A stretch of 64,000 nucleotides of DNA from Pyxicephalus adspersus (GCF_032062135.1 NC_092869.1:44727809-44791808); one strand, 5' to 3'. Shown: positions 35,330 through 46,481, counted from the first letter of the stretch. Program-made: numbers and translations. The notes: generated by a model from the sequence alone, not told the origin.

Positions 35330-36070
35330 CAGCCCCAAAAATACTAAAAATATCAATTTGGTGATTCTCGGCCCGTCATTCTCCTCCGATATAAAATTGG
35401 AGAAAATGACCATTAATGACATAATGGTCTCAGATTAATAATTATGCGTGCAGATGAAAAGAGCCGCGTCTCCACTTTGCTAATGTGATAAAAAATGAAG
35501 GTAACCGAGTAAAAAAATATGGAGCAGCTTTCAATCCATAATTGAATATTTAAGCATTTATAATGCAGATTATTAGGAAAGAAGTATAATTATTTCAGCC
35601 AGGAACAGCTGGGAGCTGACACCGTTAACGCGACTCCACTTTCAATTTATACCGCAGACAATATGGCCGATATCAAGCGTGCAAAGTCTGGAGTGTGTAC
35701 TCCGCTCCTGCTACGTCAGCCCCAATATGACAGAGAGCGCAGTCTGCCACAATACAAAGCTTTGTCTTCACTCAGCAGACTCGGCGGCCTCATTTTCCCG
35801 CACAATATCACTTCGCTTCCTCTTCACAATATTTTCATTCTCAGCATTGTTCCTAAAACTTCACAAATCGGCGACATTTCACCGCGTGAAGCGGCGGAAT
35901 GCATTTCACTGAAAATTGGCTGCTGTTTGCCATCTGAGAGAGTTTATAGAGAAATATTTATAAGACGGGAAGTGCCAGGAAATGAGGGCCCTGCTTGCTC
36001 TACATGTAACCCAGCAAGGAAAACTCCGACATATATGAATAGCTGAACTCTGCGATAAGCAAATATTTTC
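35330..36070. other. Strong-looking candidate conserved non-coding element
   Basis: Repeat-free for about 740 bp, with TAATAATTATGCGTG, 'tccataattgaatatt', 'accgttaacgcgactcc' and many retained CpGs. A 127-codon frame (35663-36046, +) and a second frame (35679-35912, +) are open together. Neither product is recognisable, and open frames in two phases fit slow-evolving CpG-retaining DNA better than a gene. Confidence 0.35.
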
Positions 36071-36074
36071 TCTA

Positions 36075-36400
36075 TATAAGAGCCCTGTGTAATAAAACGG
36101 GAGTGTCAGTGTGCTTTGTGTATTTCTTCCTTTGACTTTGTGCAGAAGCTTCCTGTAATGCAGACCAGTCACTGCTGCTCCCTGTCCTTGTGCAGGGTTG
36201 CTGGTCTTGTCCCCGCCCCCTCTTATAGTTCTCTGCTGGCAGAGTTAGTGGGTGGAGCTTCTGAGCCCCTCCCACATCCCTGCACAAGCTATGTACAGCT
36301 CAGTGATAATGTCACTGCCTCTTTCTCGATGCTATACCTGGCTTTGCATAATTGGATTTATGTCCTATGTATCTTTAAAGGAAAAATCTGAATGAGACTT
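36075..36400 (+). repeat. Dispersed repeat family R2, copy 3
   Basis: Carries 'gtgtatttcttcc', 'agcttcctgtaatgcagacc', 'agtcactgctgctccc', 'ccttgtgcagggt', 'ctggtcttgtccccgccccc' and 'tagttctctgctgg'. These match the tandem pair at 5719-6405 and, inverted, 50270-50490. Non-coding. Confidence 0.75.
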
Positions 36401-36633
36401 TTTTCTTCCTGTTGAAAATATTTTACTATTGTGTGACTTGCTACAAAATCACAATGTCAGGCTGTAATGTATGCTATGCAGTCTGATTCTGGGGGGAGGG
36501 TAGAGACTGAGAAAATGTTTCCTGCTGCTTGCAGCAGACTGATGAAATCATCTCTGCCTAGGCAAAGTGACGTAAGCTCAAGGATGTTTGTGGAAAATGC
36601 TACTGATCCTGTGTATCGTTGCAAGAATTTTTT

Positions 36634-36828
36634 GGTCTCTATTTATAAATCATTCCCCCGGTCAATTCCTCTGAAATTCGCTGACAGATGGGTGAATCTC
36701 TCTACAGGTCTCCTATTAAAACAATGACTCGTTCTGCCACCTAGTGGCCAACCATCAGAAGTGCACAGCTGTCACAATAGGAAATAAATGAGCTGATAGG
36801 CGGGGGAATCATTTATAAATGGAGCCCG
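36634..36828. mobile_element. Foldback MITE family F2, copy 2 (about 195 bp)
   Basis: Left arm ATTTATAAATCATTCCCCCG (36641-36660) and right arm CGGGGGAATCATTTATAAAT (36801-36820) are inverse except for one base. The outer ends are 'ggtctct' and 'ggagccc'. No coding capacity. Confidence 0.75.
36734..36747 (-). promoter_or_regulatory. CTCF core motif inside the MITE
   Basis: The minus strand reads CCACTAGGTGGCAG, a full match to the published CTCF core CCASYAGRKGGCA. It lies near the middle of the foldback element 36634-36828. Occupancy cannot be judged from sequence. Confidence 0.5.
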
Positions 36829-36879
36829 TTGATACAGACAGGTCCTCTTTAATCCTAGGTAGGTATTGCCAGCTGCAGC

Positions 36880-37800
36880 CCTGTTTCCCTCCGCTGTCAC
36901 CCCAGGCTATGAAATGCATTATACGCCTTTGTTTATTATCACCAAATAGTAATATTCGTGTCACCACAACCCTCATTTAATATAATTACCAAGCCGCAGA
37001 GTTGCATAAAAAGGAGAAATCCAGAATTTTTTTTACGCAGCTGATCTCCATAAGATAAAAAAGTGTCAGATGAAAGAGTGAGCGCGAAACAAATGGCGGG
37101 TGGAGGGATCGTCTCGGAACAATATGTTAGTGTGATGAGCCTTTGACATTGCTTGAAATTCTGCTTGTCGGGGCTTTGTGCCTGCAGAACGTGTCTGCTC
37201 GGCGGTGGATGCGCTCATTTCGCAGTCAGCTCATTGTTTGGCGAGCTTGGCACCCACGCCTCATCTCCTCTCTCATGCAGATTAGTCCATTATTGTGCGA
37301 GAACCAACGGCGCTCCCAAGTCTCCGCTTGACAGCCACTCATTAGGCGTTTCAAACGCTCGCATACTCCGGTGCCTCCAGCAGCACTCCAACTTTTGCAG
37401 GTACAGCGCGCAGTCATGTACCGCCGTCTGGAGTGATGCATTAATAGGTGACAATATTTATATAGAAAACTATTTCTCTCTATTTTAGGAGTCGAGAGAC
37501 GGCGAGTGACATTGAAGGGTGAGTAATTCATCGGCGGAGAAAAGCGGCGTTTAAATAGAAGCCGTCATAAAATAAACGGATCGGGAATATTTGATGTGAT
37601 TTGTGCCGGCACAACTATGTACATCACAACGCTTATTACTGATCAGGATAAAATAGAAAACGCTGCACTGTCTGTTTGGTATTTTGTTGCTGGATTGCAG
37701 GGATGGGCGTAGCGGGAGGGATCGCGGCTGACGCCATATTTCCAGATTGCGTATTTCAACCAGAAGGGAAAAATTTAATCGGTTGCAGCTTATTGGTTGT
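36880..37800. other. Candidate conserved non-coding element
   Basis: Repeat-free, CpG-retaining ('gagtgagcgcgaaac', 'gctcggcggtggatgcgctc', 'ggcgtttcaaacgctcgc'). Frames on both strands (37143-37331, 37153-37488, 37226-37531) overlap one another and match nothing known. Confidence 0.3.
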
Positions 37801-37883
37801 TAGATGTGGCGGCTGCATTAGTTTTTCAAGCTTTTATCACTGGGGGATCCTGTAACTAATTCACTTTATCATTTCTGCATAAA

Positions 37884-38215
37884 TTTAACATGGGGGAACC
37901 CTTGAAATGACTTTCAGGTGAGAGCGAGAAGGAAGAATCGGGCTTTAGGGTAAGCAAGCTGGTCCCTCACCTTTTCCAAGACCTTTTGGGTCTTCAGGGG
38001 CCCCTTTCTATAATTCCTAAATCCACAGATCACAAGATATTATCATGGTGGTCAGTGGGAAGAATTCCTCTTACATTGCTGGCCATTGGGAAGAATTTCA
38101 CCCTTACAGATAGCCAAAAACATCATTGGGGTCACTTATACTGACCTGAGTGGCACAAACTGCTAGGAATCGGCAGCAACGTCTGGAGGAACCCTATGGA
38201 TCCATGAAACCCTGT
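37884..38215 (+). repeat. Dispersed repeat family R1, copy 3 (longest)
   Basis: Begins 'ttaacatgggggaaccctt', continues with 'tttgggtcttcaggggcccc', then 'atccacagatcacaag', 'ggtggtcagtgggaagaatt', 'ttacagatagccaaaaac', and ends 'tctggaggaaccctatgg'. At about 330 bp it is the most complete of the three copies. Confidence 0.75.
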
Positions 38216-38253
38216 GCTAGGGTGACAGCACTCACTTGATATAATAGGTCGTA

Positions 38254-38450
38254 TTTACTAAAGCTCCCCAAGACTGGAGAAGATAGACTATCATGGGAGA
38301 ACCTGGGTGATCCAGCAAACCTCAAGTGGATCTGATCCAGGACTAAAATATCTGCTAACTGATTTTAATAAAATCTATTCTAGGTTTGTTGGATCACCCA
38401 GGTTCTCCCATGATAGTCTAACTTCTCCAATCTTGGAGAACTTTAATAAA
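38254..38450. mobile_element. Foldback MITE family F1, copy 3 (near-perfect arms)
   Basis: Family termini 'actaaagctcccc' and 'ggagaactttaataa'. The arms contain TAGACTATCATGGGAGAACC and its exact inverse, continuing perfectly into GGGTGATCCA for about 30 bp. This arm sequence differs from the GATACACTTTCATCAGTGAA of the other copies in both arms at once. Confidence 0.8.
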
Positions 38451-38684
38451 TCTGGATCTATGGAGAAGCAGCCACCCTGGGACAGGAAGTGTGTGAAGAC
38501 TACAGATCACCCTCACCCATCTCTTTTCCAAGTCGATGCTCATTTAGCTTTCATTGTGTAAGAGATAACCATGGTCGCATGAGTGCTTGCAATGTTGACT
38601 GTTGTCTTTGCCATGCCAGGTATGCAAATCTACTCAGACGTTTGGTTTTCTTAAAAGTTAAAAAATTATTTCATCCAAAGCTAG

Positions 38685-39205
38685 GGATGAGTGAGCGAGT
38701 TTTTAAAACTCAATCCTGCGGCGAATTCGGCTGTTCTCGCTTACCCAAATTGTAAGCGAGAATGGCCGGTGTAAATTCGCTGATCGAGCTTGAATTAAAA
38801 AAAAAAAAAAAACAAAAGATTGTGGGCTGCACTAATCAATGAATGCAGCACCGGCTACATTCATTGATCAGCTTAGTGTGCGATCCCCGGCACTAGAGGT
38901 TAGATGGGGACAAGTCTCCCAATTCAAAACCTCTAGTTCTCTCTGATTGGCTGAGGAGACTTGTCCCCATTTTACCTCTAGTGCCGGGGATGGCAAACAG
39001 GATTCCCAGGACTGCATGAATGATTGCAGCCCTGAGCCCTGATTGCAGCCACTGCGATCCCGGGGCACTAGAGGTTTATTAACCTCTAGTGCCGGAGATC
39101 GTAATGATTTCCTCGATCTTCCAATGGTTTCACGAAATCGGTTCACCGAAAGTTTCCGGACCCATCGGAAGTTTGAGAAAACTTTCGCGAACATCCCTAT
39201 CCATA
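38685..39205. mobile_element. Nested foldback element
   Basis: Outer ends 'tagggatgagtgagcgag' and 'ttcgcgaacatccctat' are partly inverse. Inside are CACTAGAGGTTAGATGGGGA and its partner 'tccccattttacctctagtg', GGAGACTTGTCCCC, and a 13-bp perfect hairpin GGCACTAGAGGTT/AACCTCTAGTGCC at 39064-39093. A poly-A tract sits at about 38797-38812. Frames 38868-39291 are shadows. Confidence 0.65.
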
Positions 39206-40120
39206 ATATGACCACCCAAATAGGTGACTGTACAGGATTCCCATTGACTTCCATTACAACCCAACCACCAGTGAATCAACTGCAGAACTAGACGCATGCT
39301 TCCCAAGGCAATTAACCTGAACTATCCTAATATTCTACATTGGGATTTTGGACATTGGTTGGTTAGCCATTCCTGAAAAAATAATTCATATTTGTCCGTT
39401 AATATGAACAAGACCTATATTGTAGGGAGATGTTCTGTAGTCCATATAGATCAATAGCTACAATGTAACCTTTTGGAAAAGATTATTGTTTCTTGCATAT
39501 CTTTTATTAAAACATAATGTAAAACATCATATTTAAAATGAATCTGTCAGTTATTTCCCACAGGTATATATATTCTGTCATGTATATAAAATATGAGATT
39601 TGGGGTTTCACACAACATTTACACAACTTTCACCAAAGATTTGCACCATTTCCCATCTGAACCCTATAAGAAAAATGTGTGAATCCTATGTCAATGTATC
39701 CTAATAATTATCTGCGGTGGAACTTTTATTAGAAAAATCCTTTCTCAGCTTTTCGGATATTTTGGGCCACTTCCAAGCAGTTTTTTTTTCACTCTACCAC
39801 TTTGTGATATTTCCAGATTGGATTAAGTCAAACTCCATATTATTTTTTTCTCTGTTTGCTTCTATTTTTGGCCGGATTTTCAGCTAAGTTTCAGGTTTGC
39901 AGAGCTGACACAGCTCAGAGTGGCGGAATTCTGTATGGAACGATTACATTCTGCCTGGAGAGGAAAGCCGATAACGCCAATGATTGACAAAGCCCCTTCC
40001 AGACGCTGTCACTGTGTTCTGTGATGTCCTTAAGTGAAATGATATCGCAGCAATATACCCCGGACAGGTCAATTTATTGCTGCCCACTTTTCTTGGCAAA
40101 ACTTTTTGAAAATACTGTGG
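39206..40120. other. No recognised feature
   Basis: Mixed, AT-rich. The segment near 39600-39720 resembles family F2 words ('tgtgtgaatcctatg'), but no ends can be defined. Confidence 0.35.
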
Positions 40121-40362
40121 ATATTTTTTCAAACTTGCCTACCCATCTTCTTCTGTCTTTTGAAACCGTCATTACTTCCCATCACTACAAATCTCCCTCC
40201 TATTGTGTGTTAATTCCCCCACCTACTAGATTGTAAGCTCTTCGGGGCAGGGACCTCTCTGTGTCACTGTCTGTATCCGTCTGTCATTTGCTACCCCTTT
40301 AATGTACAGCGCTGTGTAATATGTTGGCGCTATATAAATCCTGTTTAATCGTAATAATATTA
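40121..40362 (+). mobile_element. L2-type LINE 3' tail (about 240 bp)
   Basis: Matches the 3' part of the LINE at 54547-55510: 'aaacttgcctacccatcttc', 'ctactagattgtaagctctt', 'cggggcagggacctct', 'tgtacagcgctgtgtaata' and 'tgttggcgctatataaatcc'. It is 5' truncated just before the end of the reading frame. Confidence 0.85.
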
Positions 40363-41237
40363 TTTCATTCTTGCAGAATTGAGTTCCTGGTTGTCTCCTG
40401 GGGACTGCAGCAGTGAAATCTCCCATTCTGGGTATTAGTGGCATAGACAACCAACCAGTTTCCCCACACCCCCCGACACCCCATTGTGATAGCCCAAAAA
40501 CTTGATTAGTCCTGGGAGGAAGAAGCAGCTGCAGTTAGGATTGTTGGGAGAATTTATTCACTTGCCACAGATCAGGGCAAATCGCTTCCCCAGCCAAGGG
40601 GAAGAGGGGCAATCATGTAGGCAGGTGTAGGACTGTGCAAGCTGCCGTGCGGGCCCCTATTGGGCTGAGGCACGTCTAGAGCCCTCATGTAATGCCACAC
40701 TGCTATGTCCACACCTGCTAGGAAGGTTTCCCCCACCTTGGGTCATCCATTTTTGCATTCTGCATAATATCAAAGTGGTAGTCAAGCTCACAGCCAAGCA
40801 AAATATTGCCAAATTTAACTCCACCAAACACTGATAAGTCATTGTTGGTGGATTTGCCTTTTGTATTTGTGGCCATGCCATACCACATTACTACATTCAT
40901 CCATTCCACTACCAATGCCAACCGCTTCCAATCAGCTCCCTTCTGCAGCTACTACATGTGCACATCTGCCATCTGCTGGATGAAATAAGGAACTGCAAGC
41001 CAACTTTGCCTATTTCTAGTTCTTCTCAGTGCACCATCAGTGTCCAAGCAAACACTTTATTTTGTTTCATGTAATTTTGAAACCTTTATTTTCCTTTCTG
41101 TTATAATGCCAACATATCCTCTTTCTTCTATTGTCATCTGCGCGCTTTTATTGCTTTAATGTCTCTCCCCGCCTACCGCCTTCCTGACAATAGATAACGC
41201 TATTTATAAAGAATGGGGCAAAAGAGCAGAAGAGAGG
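40363..41237. other. No recognised feature
   Basis: The minus strand around 40660-40990 has patchy open frames faintly reminiscent of a Tc1-type transposase, but no catalytic motif is readable, so I leave it unassigned. Confidence 0.35.
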
Positions 41238-41801
41238 NNNNNNNNNNNNNNNNNNNNNNNNNNNNNNNNNNNNNNNNNNNNNNNNNNNNNNNNNNNNNNN
41301 NNNNNNNNNNNNNNNNNNNNNNNNNNNNNNNNNNNNNNNNNNNNNNNNNNNNNNNNNNNNNNNNNNNNNNNNNNNNNNNNNNNNNNNNNNNNNNNNNNNN
41401 NNNNNNNNNNNNNNNNNNNNNNNNNNNNNNNNNNNNNNNNNNNNNNNNNNNNNNNNNNNNNNNNNNNNNNNNNNNNNNNNNNNNNNNNNNNNNNNNNNNN
41501 NNNNNNNNNNNNNNNNNNNNNNNNNNNNNNNNNNNNNNNNNNNNNNNNNNNNNNNNNNNNNNNNNNNNNNNNNNNNNNNNNNNNNNNNNNNNNNNNNNNN
41601 NNNNNNNNNNNNNNNNNNNNNNNNNNNNNNNNNNNNNNNNNNNNNNNNNNNNNNNNNNNNNNNNNNNNNNNNNNNNNNNNNNNNNNNNNNNNNNNNNNNN
41701 NNNNNNNNNNNNNNNNNNNNNNNNNNNNNNNNNNNNNNNNNNNNNNNNNNNNNNNNNNNNNNNNNNNNNNNNNNNNNNNNNNNNNNNNNNNNNNNNNNNN
41801 N
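41238..41801. other. Assembly gap (564 N)
   Basis: Unknown bases. The left flank is a purine-rich 'gcagaagagagg' stretch and the right flank is an L2-type tail. Confidence 0.95.
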
Positions 41802-41880
41802 GGACAGCTAGTGACATGAGTATGGACTTTGTACAGCGCTGTGTAGTTTGATGGTGCTATATAACTAATGAGTAATAATA
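41802..41880 (+). mobile_element. L2-like 3' tail fragment
   Basis: Reads 'ttgtacagcgctgtgtagt', then 'tgatggtgctatata' and ends 'taataataatt', a diverged version of the shared LINE tail. The upstream part is hidden by the gap. Confidence 0.6.
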
Positions 41881-42559
41881 ATTAGGCTGCTGCAGAATGA
41901 AAAAGCTTTTGTGCAGTCCCCTCTCTCCCACTGATCCAATATGGCAACTTGTGGTATAAAATGTCCAAGACGCTGAACAAGTTTATTTTTCCAATAGGAT
42001 TATCATAATGCTGGCACCTAAATCAATATATGGAAAATTATTACAATACATTACCAGATATAGTCTCTTTATAAATGTGTTCACATCACATTCACTCAAC
42101 TTTGCTTTGGTGACTTAGGCTAGGCTGAGATGATGTTATCAGTCTGCTGCAGGCAGGTGTAAGGGTTTTTTCCCATCTCCTCTCCTCAGTGATCAGATTG
42201 CAACATTGTAGCAAGTCACATGATCAGAGGTTGCTTCAAATTGGGGAACCCAGCAAGAAACTTCACACTGAGATTTATAAAATCAGATGAAACCTGAAAA
42301 AGGTGGCTCCATTCTTCTGGAGAGAACAACAGTATTGTCAGGCGGAGTGCTGTGATCTCTGAAATAATTTCCTGTAAGTGTTACACTGACACATTACTTT
42401 GCATGAATTGACAGATCTGATCCCAGTGACATCTTTTTCTGCTCCCATCTACTTTTCATCATCTGCACACATCATGATTTTCTTTTTTTAACATTTCGGA
42501 TAAAAATCTATCGAGCAAATTGCATAAAAACCAAACGCAATTCTTTAGACAATCTTATA
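41881..42559. other. No recognised feature
   Basis: Ordinary AT-rich sequence without a supported frame or a repeat copy in this window. Confidence 0.4.
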
Positions 42560-43300
42560 AGTGGATCTATTTATGATTTTTATTTCTCCATTTTCTTCTT
42601 TAACAATGAAGATTCAAACGGTTCCATCAGTAATAAGTCTAAAAACGTGACATTTCGCCCCGAAATTCATCACTTCTAATCCCAGGCCCGGAATCCATTT
42701 CCTGTGCTTTAGGTGACCTATATACATCTGTGCAGAGAAAGCGTCTTTTGTTTGAAATGATTTATGCTCCGGAATCTCACCTCTCTCTGCTCAGCTTTTC
42801 TTCCTTTTCATTCTCTCAGCCCGAGTGAAACAAGGATTGACACCGACCCCCAGACCTGTATTGTGTCGGCTCCAACTGATACCTGGATTATGTAATCGGA
42901 TCGGCTTATTGTTATCCGCCGTTTTATTCCAATTGGAGCCCGCCGACGGTATTTAGTCCTTTCAGGGGGAAAAGTAATTGCCATTCCGTGCAAGAAAAAA
43001 AAAAGTGCTGACATTCTCAAAGGCGCCTTGCTAAAGAAGCTCTGCGCGCACCTAAAGCGGGTCAGGGGATTTGTGGAACACCTGGTGCAGGTAGAGACGG
43101 CCCCGGGGTGAATGTCACACAATGTAAAGCGTCAGAGCCCTTCGTTCCTTCGCTCACAGCTAGACGCGGCGCAGCAGATGGCGATGAAACGAAAGCGATT
43201 CTTTCTATCTTCTCATGAGCAGAACTTCTAAGAGGGACTTTTAGGATATCCGTGGGGCTAAAATGCAATTTGTGCCGGTTCCGATATTGTGATGTTAACT
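42560..43300. other. Candidate conserved non-coding element
   Basis: Repeat-free, with many CpGs ('gtaatcggatcggcttattg', 'cccgccgacggtatttag', 'ctagacgcggcgcagcag'). Minus-strand frames 42808-43122 and 43062-43268 are open but unrecognisable and overlap in different phases. Confidence 0.3.
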
Positions 43301-43958
43301 TGAAACGTCGGTATTGAGGGTTCTTTTCTTACCTGGTAAAAGTCATTTTATTAATCTTGAAGAGCTTTGGATGAGGGAGAACCTGTCGTGAGATCCTGAT
43401 TGTGAATGGAGCCTCGGGCCATGGATGGGGAACAATATATTCATCAGAACCTTGGCACAGCTGACAATCATAGATTGATGCAAGGCTGGGTATTCCATCG
43501 GGTATATGGAATCCTAAGGGCCCCAACAATGAGGGGATAGAAAAGAAAGATAGCAGCTGCCAAAAAACTTTTCTTCTTTTCGCCTATAAATCTTCCACTT
43601 TTGTTTCTCGATCATTCAAAATGTAACCACCTGGCTGAAGCCACCAATGACGGACCATAAAACCCCAATTTGTGCTCTAAAAGGCTTCCACCAATGGTGT
43701 TGCTCACAATGGATCACCAGATCTTCCTCCCTCCCCCGAGGAGAGCATTAGGTCCCATTGACCCATTGGCTCCCTGAAAGTATCCACCATCTCCTGCCAT
43801 GCTGTGGCCTCTACAAGGATTACATAACCTCCATTGTGACCCATTTTCATGGCCACTGGCCTGATCGGGTAGAAGAGGATGGAGCTGCTCATGCAGTGTA
43901 GTGAGAGTGACCCTTTGAGAAGCATGAATAGCAAAACCCCCTCCCTGGACATCTAAGC
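43301..43958. other. No recognised feature
   Basis: Ordinary sequence. The minus-strand frame 43704-43952 is not protein-like. Confidence 0.35.
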
Positions 43959-43966
43959 ACCTAAAT

Positions 43967-44364
43967 CAGGGGTGTCAAACTCAAATACACAGAGGGCCAA
44001 AAGTAAAAACTTAGACAAAGTCGCGGGCCAAACTTGAAGTTAATTGAAAAATTTGAGGAAGTTTTTCCTTCTCATTAGATATAAAACCTTTTCATATGGA
44101 ATCAAAGAGGTTTTGATTAACATTCAATTTGGAACAAGCTTATAATAGAGAAATAGCACCGCCACTACAATGCCCTACATCTATAAAACGGACCATTGCA
44201 GGGCCAAGCAAAGGCAGAGAGGCCACTGGTCTATAGGGCGCAAGTGATGCTGGGAATTGTAGTAGCGGCGTTATTTCAATGTAGTGGCGGGACAGCTGCA
44301 ATTTATATTTAGAATTCCTTTGGGGGGCCAAATTTGGCCCTCGGGCCAGAGTTTGACTCTCCTT
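43967..44364. mobile_element. hAT-type non-autonomous transposon (398 bp)
   Basis: Starts CAGGGGTGTCAAACTC and ends GAGTTTGACTCTCCTT, a decayed inverse of the start (13 of 16). It is bounded by the 8-bp direct repeat ACCTAAAT (43959-43966 and 44365-44372). CAGGGGTGTCAAACTC termini and 8-bp target duplications are established marks of hAT elements. The interior has 'gggccaaa' words at both ends and 'caccgccactacaatg'/'attgtagtagcggcg' inverted words. No transposase. Confidence 0.85.
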
Positions 44365-44537
44365 ACCTAAATCTTATACCGGCTTACTTTGGATTCAGAA
44401 GGTGCTTTGTTATAATCAAAATATAAAATATCACAATAAGAATCTGATTTGAATCTCTACCAATATATTGCCACCCTGCTCCCATATCAGCCGGGTATGT
44501 GCAGATATTTCCAGAAGAATGCACCCAATTCTCGTCC

Positions 44538-44722
44538 GACGTGTTTCGCCCGGCTTGGGCTTCCTCAGGGGTTACACCTGAGGAAGCTCAAGCGGGTGAA
44601 ATGCATCAGGTATCGACAATACGTATAAGACAAGACTCACTGATAGTTATATTCCTGATAGTAACTATTGTCTATCAATGAGTATTGTCGCATAAGTATT
44701 GTCGATACCCGATGCGTTTCGC
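44538..44722. repeat. Palindromic-core element, three alternating cores
   Basis: Core 1 (-) GACGTGTTTCGCC..GGGCTTCCTCAGG spans 44538-44569. Core 2 (+) CCTGAGGAAGCTC..GTGAAATGCATC spans 44577-44610. Core 3 (-) GATGCGTTTCGC is at 44711-44722. Cores 1 and 2 diverge around a 7-bp centre. Cores 2 and 3 face each other across a second inverted repeat, GTATCGACAATAC on the left and GTATTGTCGATAC on the right, with TCACTGATAGTTA against TGATAGTAACTATTG further in. Confidence 0.75.
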
Positions 44723-46467
44723 ATTTGTTATGCTAATGAACTACAAATTTAATTGATTATTTGCCAAAAAAAAAAAACCCTTCTTTATTTTTGTTCTATT
44801 ATTAGCTTTTCCAAGGGTTAGCAAACTGGCCCACTAAGTAAGGCCTCTCTTACATCTGTCTACACTAGAAAAACTCCTCCTTCATTTAGGTGATATATTT
44901 TTTGGTTAGTATTTTGAATAATATGCACTATGATAGATATTACATTGGCCGGTCACAGTTGCTGACTTGGATCTCTAATTCTTGTGTGTCAGGCTGGAGA
45001 TGCCTTCAGTATTTCCCAAGAGTTCAGCATTCCCCCAGCCTGACATCTTCCTGACCTCTGCAGCTGGGTCTGCAGGGAGAATTATGTGATCCATAGGAGG
45101 TTCCTTGCTGCTCCTCTAAGCACTCTGCTAGTCTTCCCTCCAGAATTTCCAATCATTTGCATTTGTTTCCTAAAGCAAGCAGCAGAAATGAACTCCAAGT
45201 AAATGTTTTCATACAGCTAAATGTCCTTGTCTGCTGGAAGTGTGAGATATTCGAGATATACGACTTTCTCCGGGCTGCCTGTGGGACGCCTGGCGCGGAT
45301 TCCCTTCATGTAGAACGCAGAGATATTCTGAGTAATCCTGATGAGATCCAATGTGTCAGGAGAATATTCTCCATATTCACAGACAGCTGGCGAGATGCAG
45401 AAGTCAGGAGATGAACAGTTATTGTCTCTGCAGATGATCACGTAACGCACAGAAGATGTACATTGTGTCTCCTCCATCGCAGGTGATATTTCTCAGGTGT
45501 AAGGAGACATGCCATTGTATTTGTCATGTACCAGATTGCAAATCGTAATTCTGTACATTTTGTCTTGTTTCCCTGGTGGGTACGAAGTAACATAATATAA
45601 GCAGCGGTGTTTGTGTCTTATTACGTGTAAATGTATGTTTTGTTTTGGAGAAGATATCAGTTATTGTATAGTTTAGCAGGGAAGCCCAACAGGCAGCTCA
45701 GGGACCAATCACAGACTACCAGACGGCCCCTGAGATCCTCATGGGTGGAGCTTAGGATCTAGTGAAGATCGCTCAGTGGGGCTTAGATTGGTTCCATGAT
45801 TTCATATTAACTGAATTACCAGTTGGGGAGGAATATTGAATAGAGCAACGATGAGCAAAGTTCAATAACCCACGGCAATCAGAAATCACTCATTTATTAA
45901 CTAGAATCCACCAAACTGCAGTCTGACTGGTGGCCCTGGACTACGGCCCCATGACCATTTCTATGTAATAAATAAATATAAATATGTGTATTCATAATGT
46001 GATTGCAATGATATCATAATACACTAATATTTTATCTCCAGAGGTCACTATAGTACAATATTCTTAATGCAATGCTGATATAGGGAAGATATATATTTCT
46101 GACCACCTTTGAAAATCCTAGTTTCCTGGCTGTGTCTGGAACAAGCTGTAAGTGTGTCAAAAGGAAAGTCTTTATTTTTTGATCTCTCCTGTGTTTTTGG
46201 GTCAGCAACTCAGAAGACATTGAAACTGAACTAGAATTTAAAACAAATGTAAATTGTCTCCCATGAGTCCCTTTACATTGGGGCATGCTTTAAGAACAGA
46301 AACTCATAAAAAGCCCATTAACAAATAAAATTATAAAAGCAGCTTTCCCCTGTAGTGCTTACCTTTAGTGTAGAGCTTTCCTTGCAGTACTTCCTGGCCT
46401 CCACTAGATGTCACAAGTCTTCTAGCCAGCTACATTCAGTCCTCTTCTTCTGAGCCCAGGTTTGGGG
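44723..46467. other. No recognised gene; weak conserved-element candidate at 45150-45500
   Basis: The part 45150-45500 is repeat-free with CpGs ('tgggacgcctggcgcggatt') and open frames on both strands (45157-45414 + and 45217-45477 -) that match nothing known. The rest is ordinary. Confidence 0.3.
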
Positions 46468-46481
46468 CCGCCCCCTAGGGG
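46468..46481 (-). promoter_or_regulatory. CTCF-like motif
   Basis: The minus strand reads CCCCTAGGGGGCGG, matching the CTCF core except for C in place of A at the third base. It stands in a GC-rich patch of otherwise unassigned sequence. Confidence 0.3.

Noticed and set aside
40657..40988. Possible Tc1-type transposase core on the minus strand
   Set aside because: The resemblance was a few scattered words; no catalytic block could be read.
41200..41851. Open frames of about 210 codons on both strands
   Set aside because: Artefacts of the 564-N gap.
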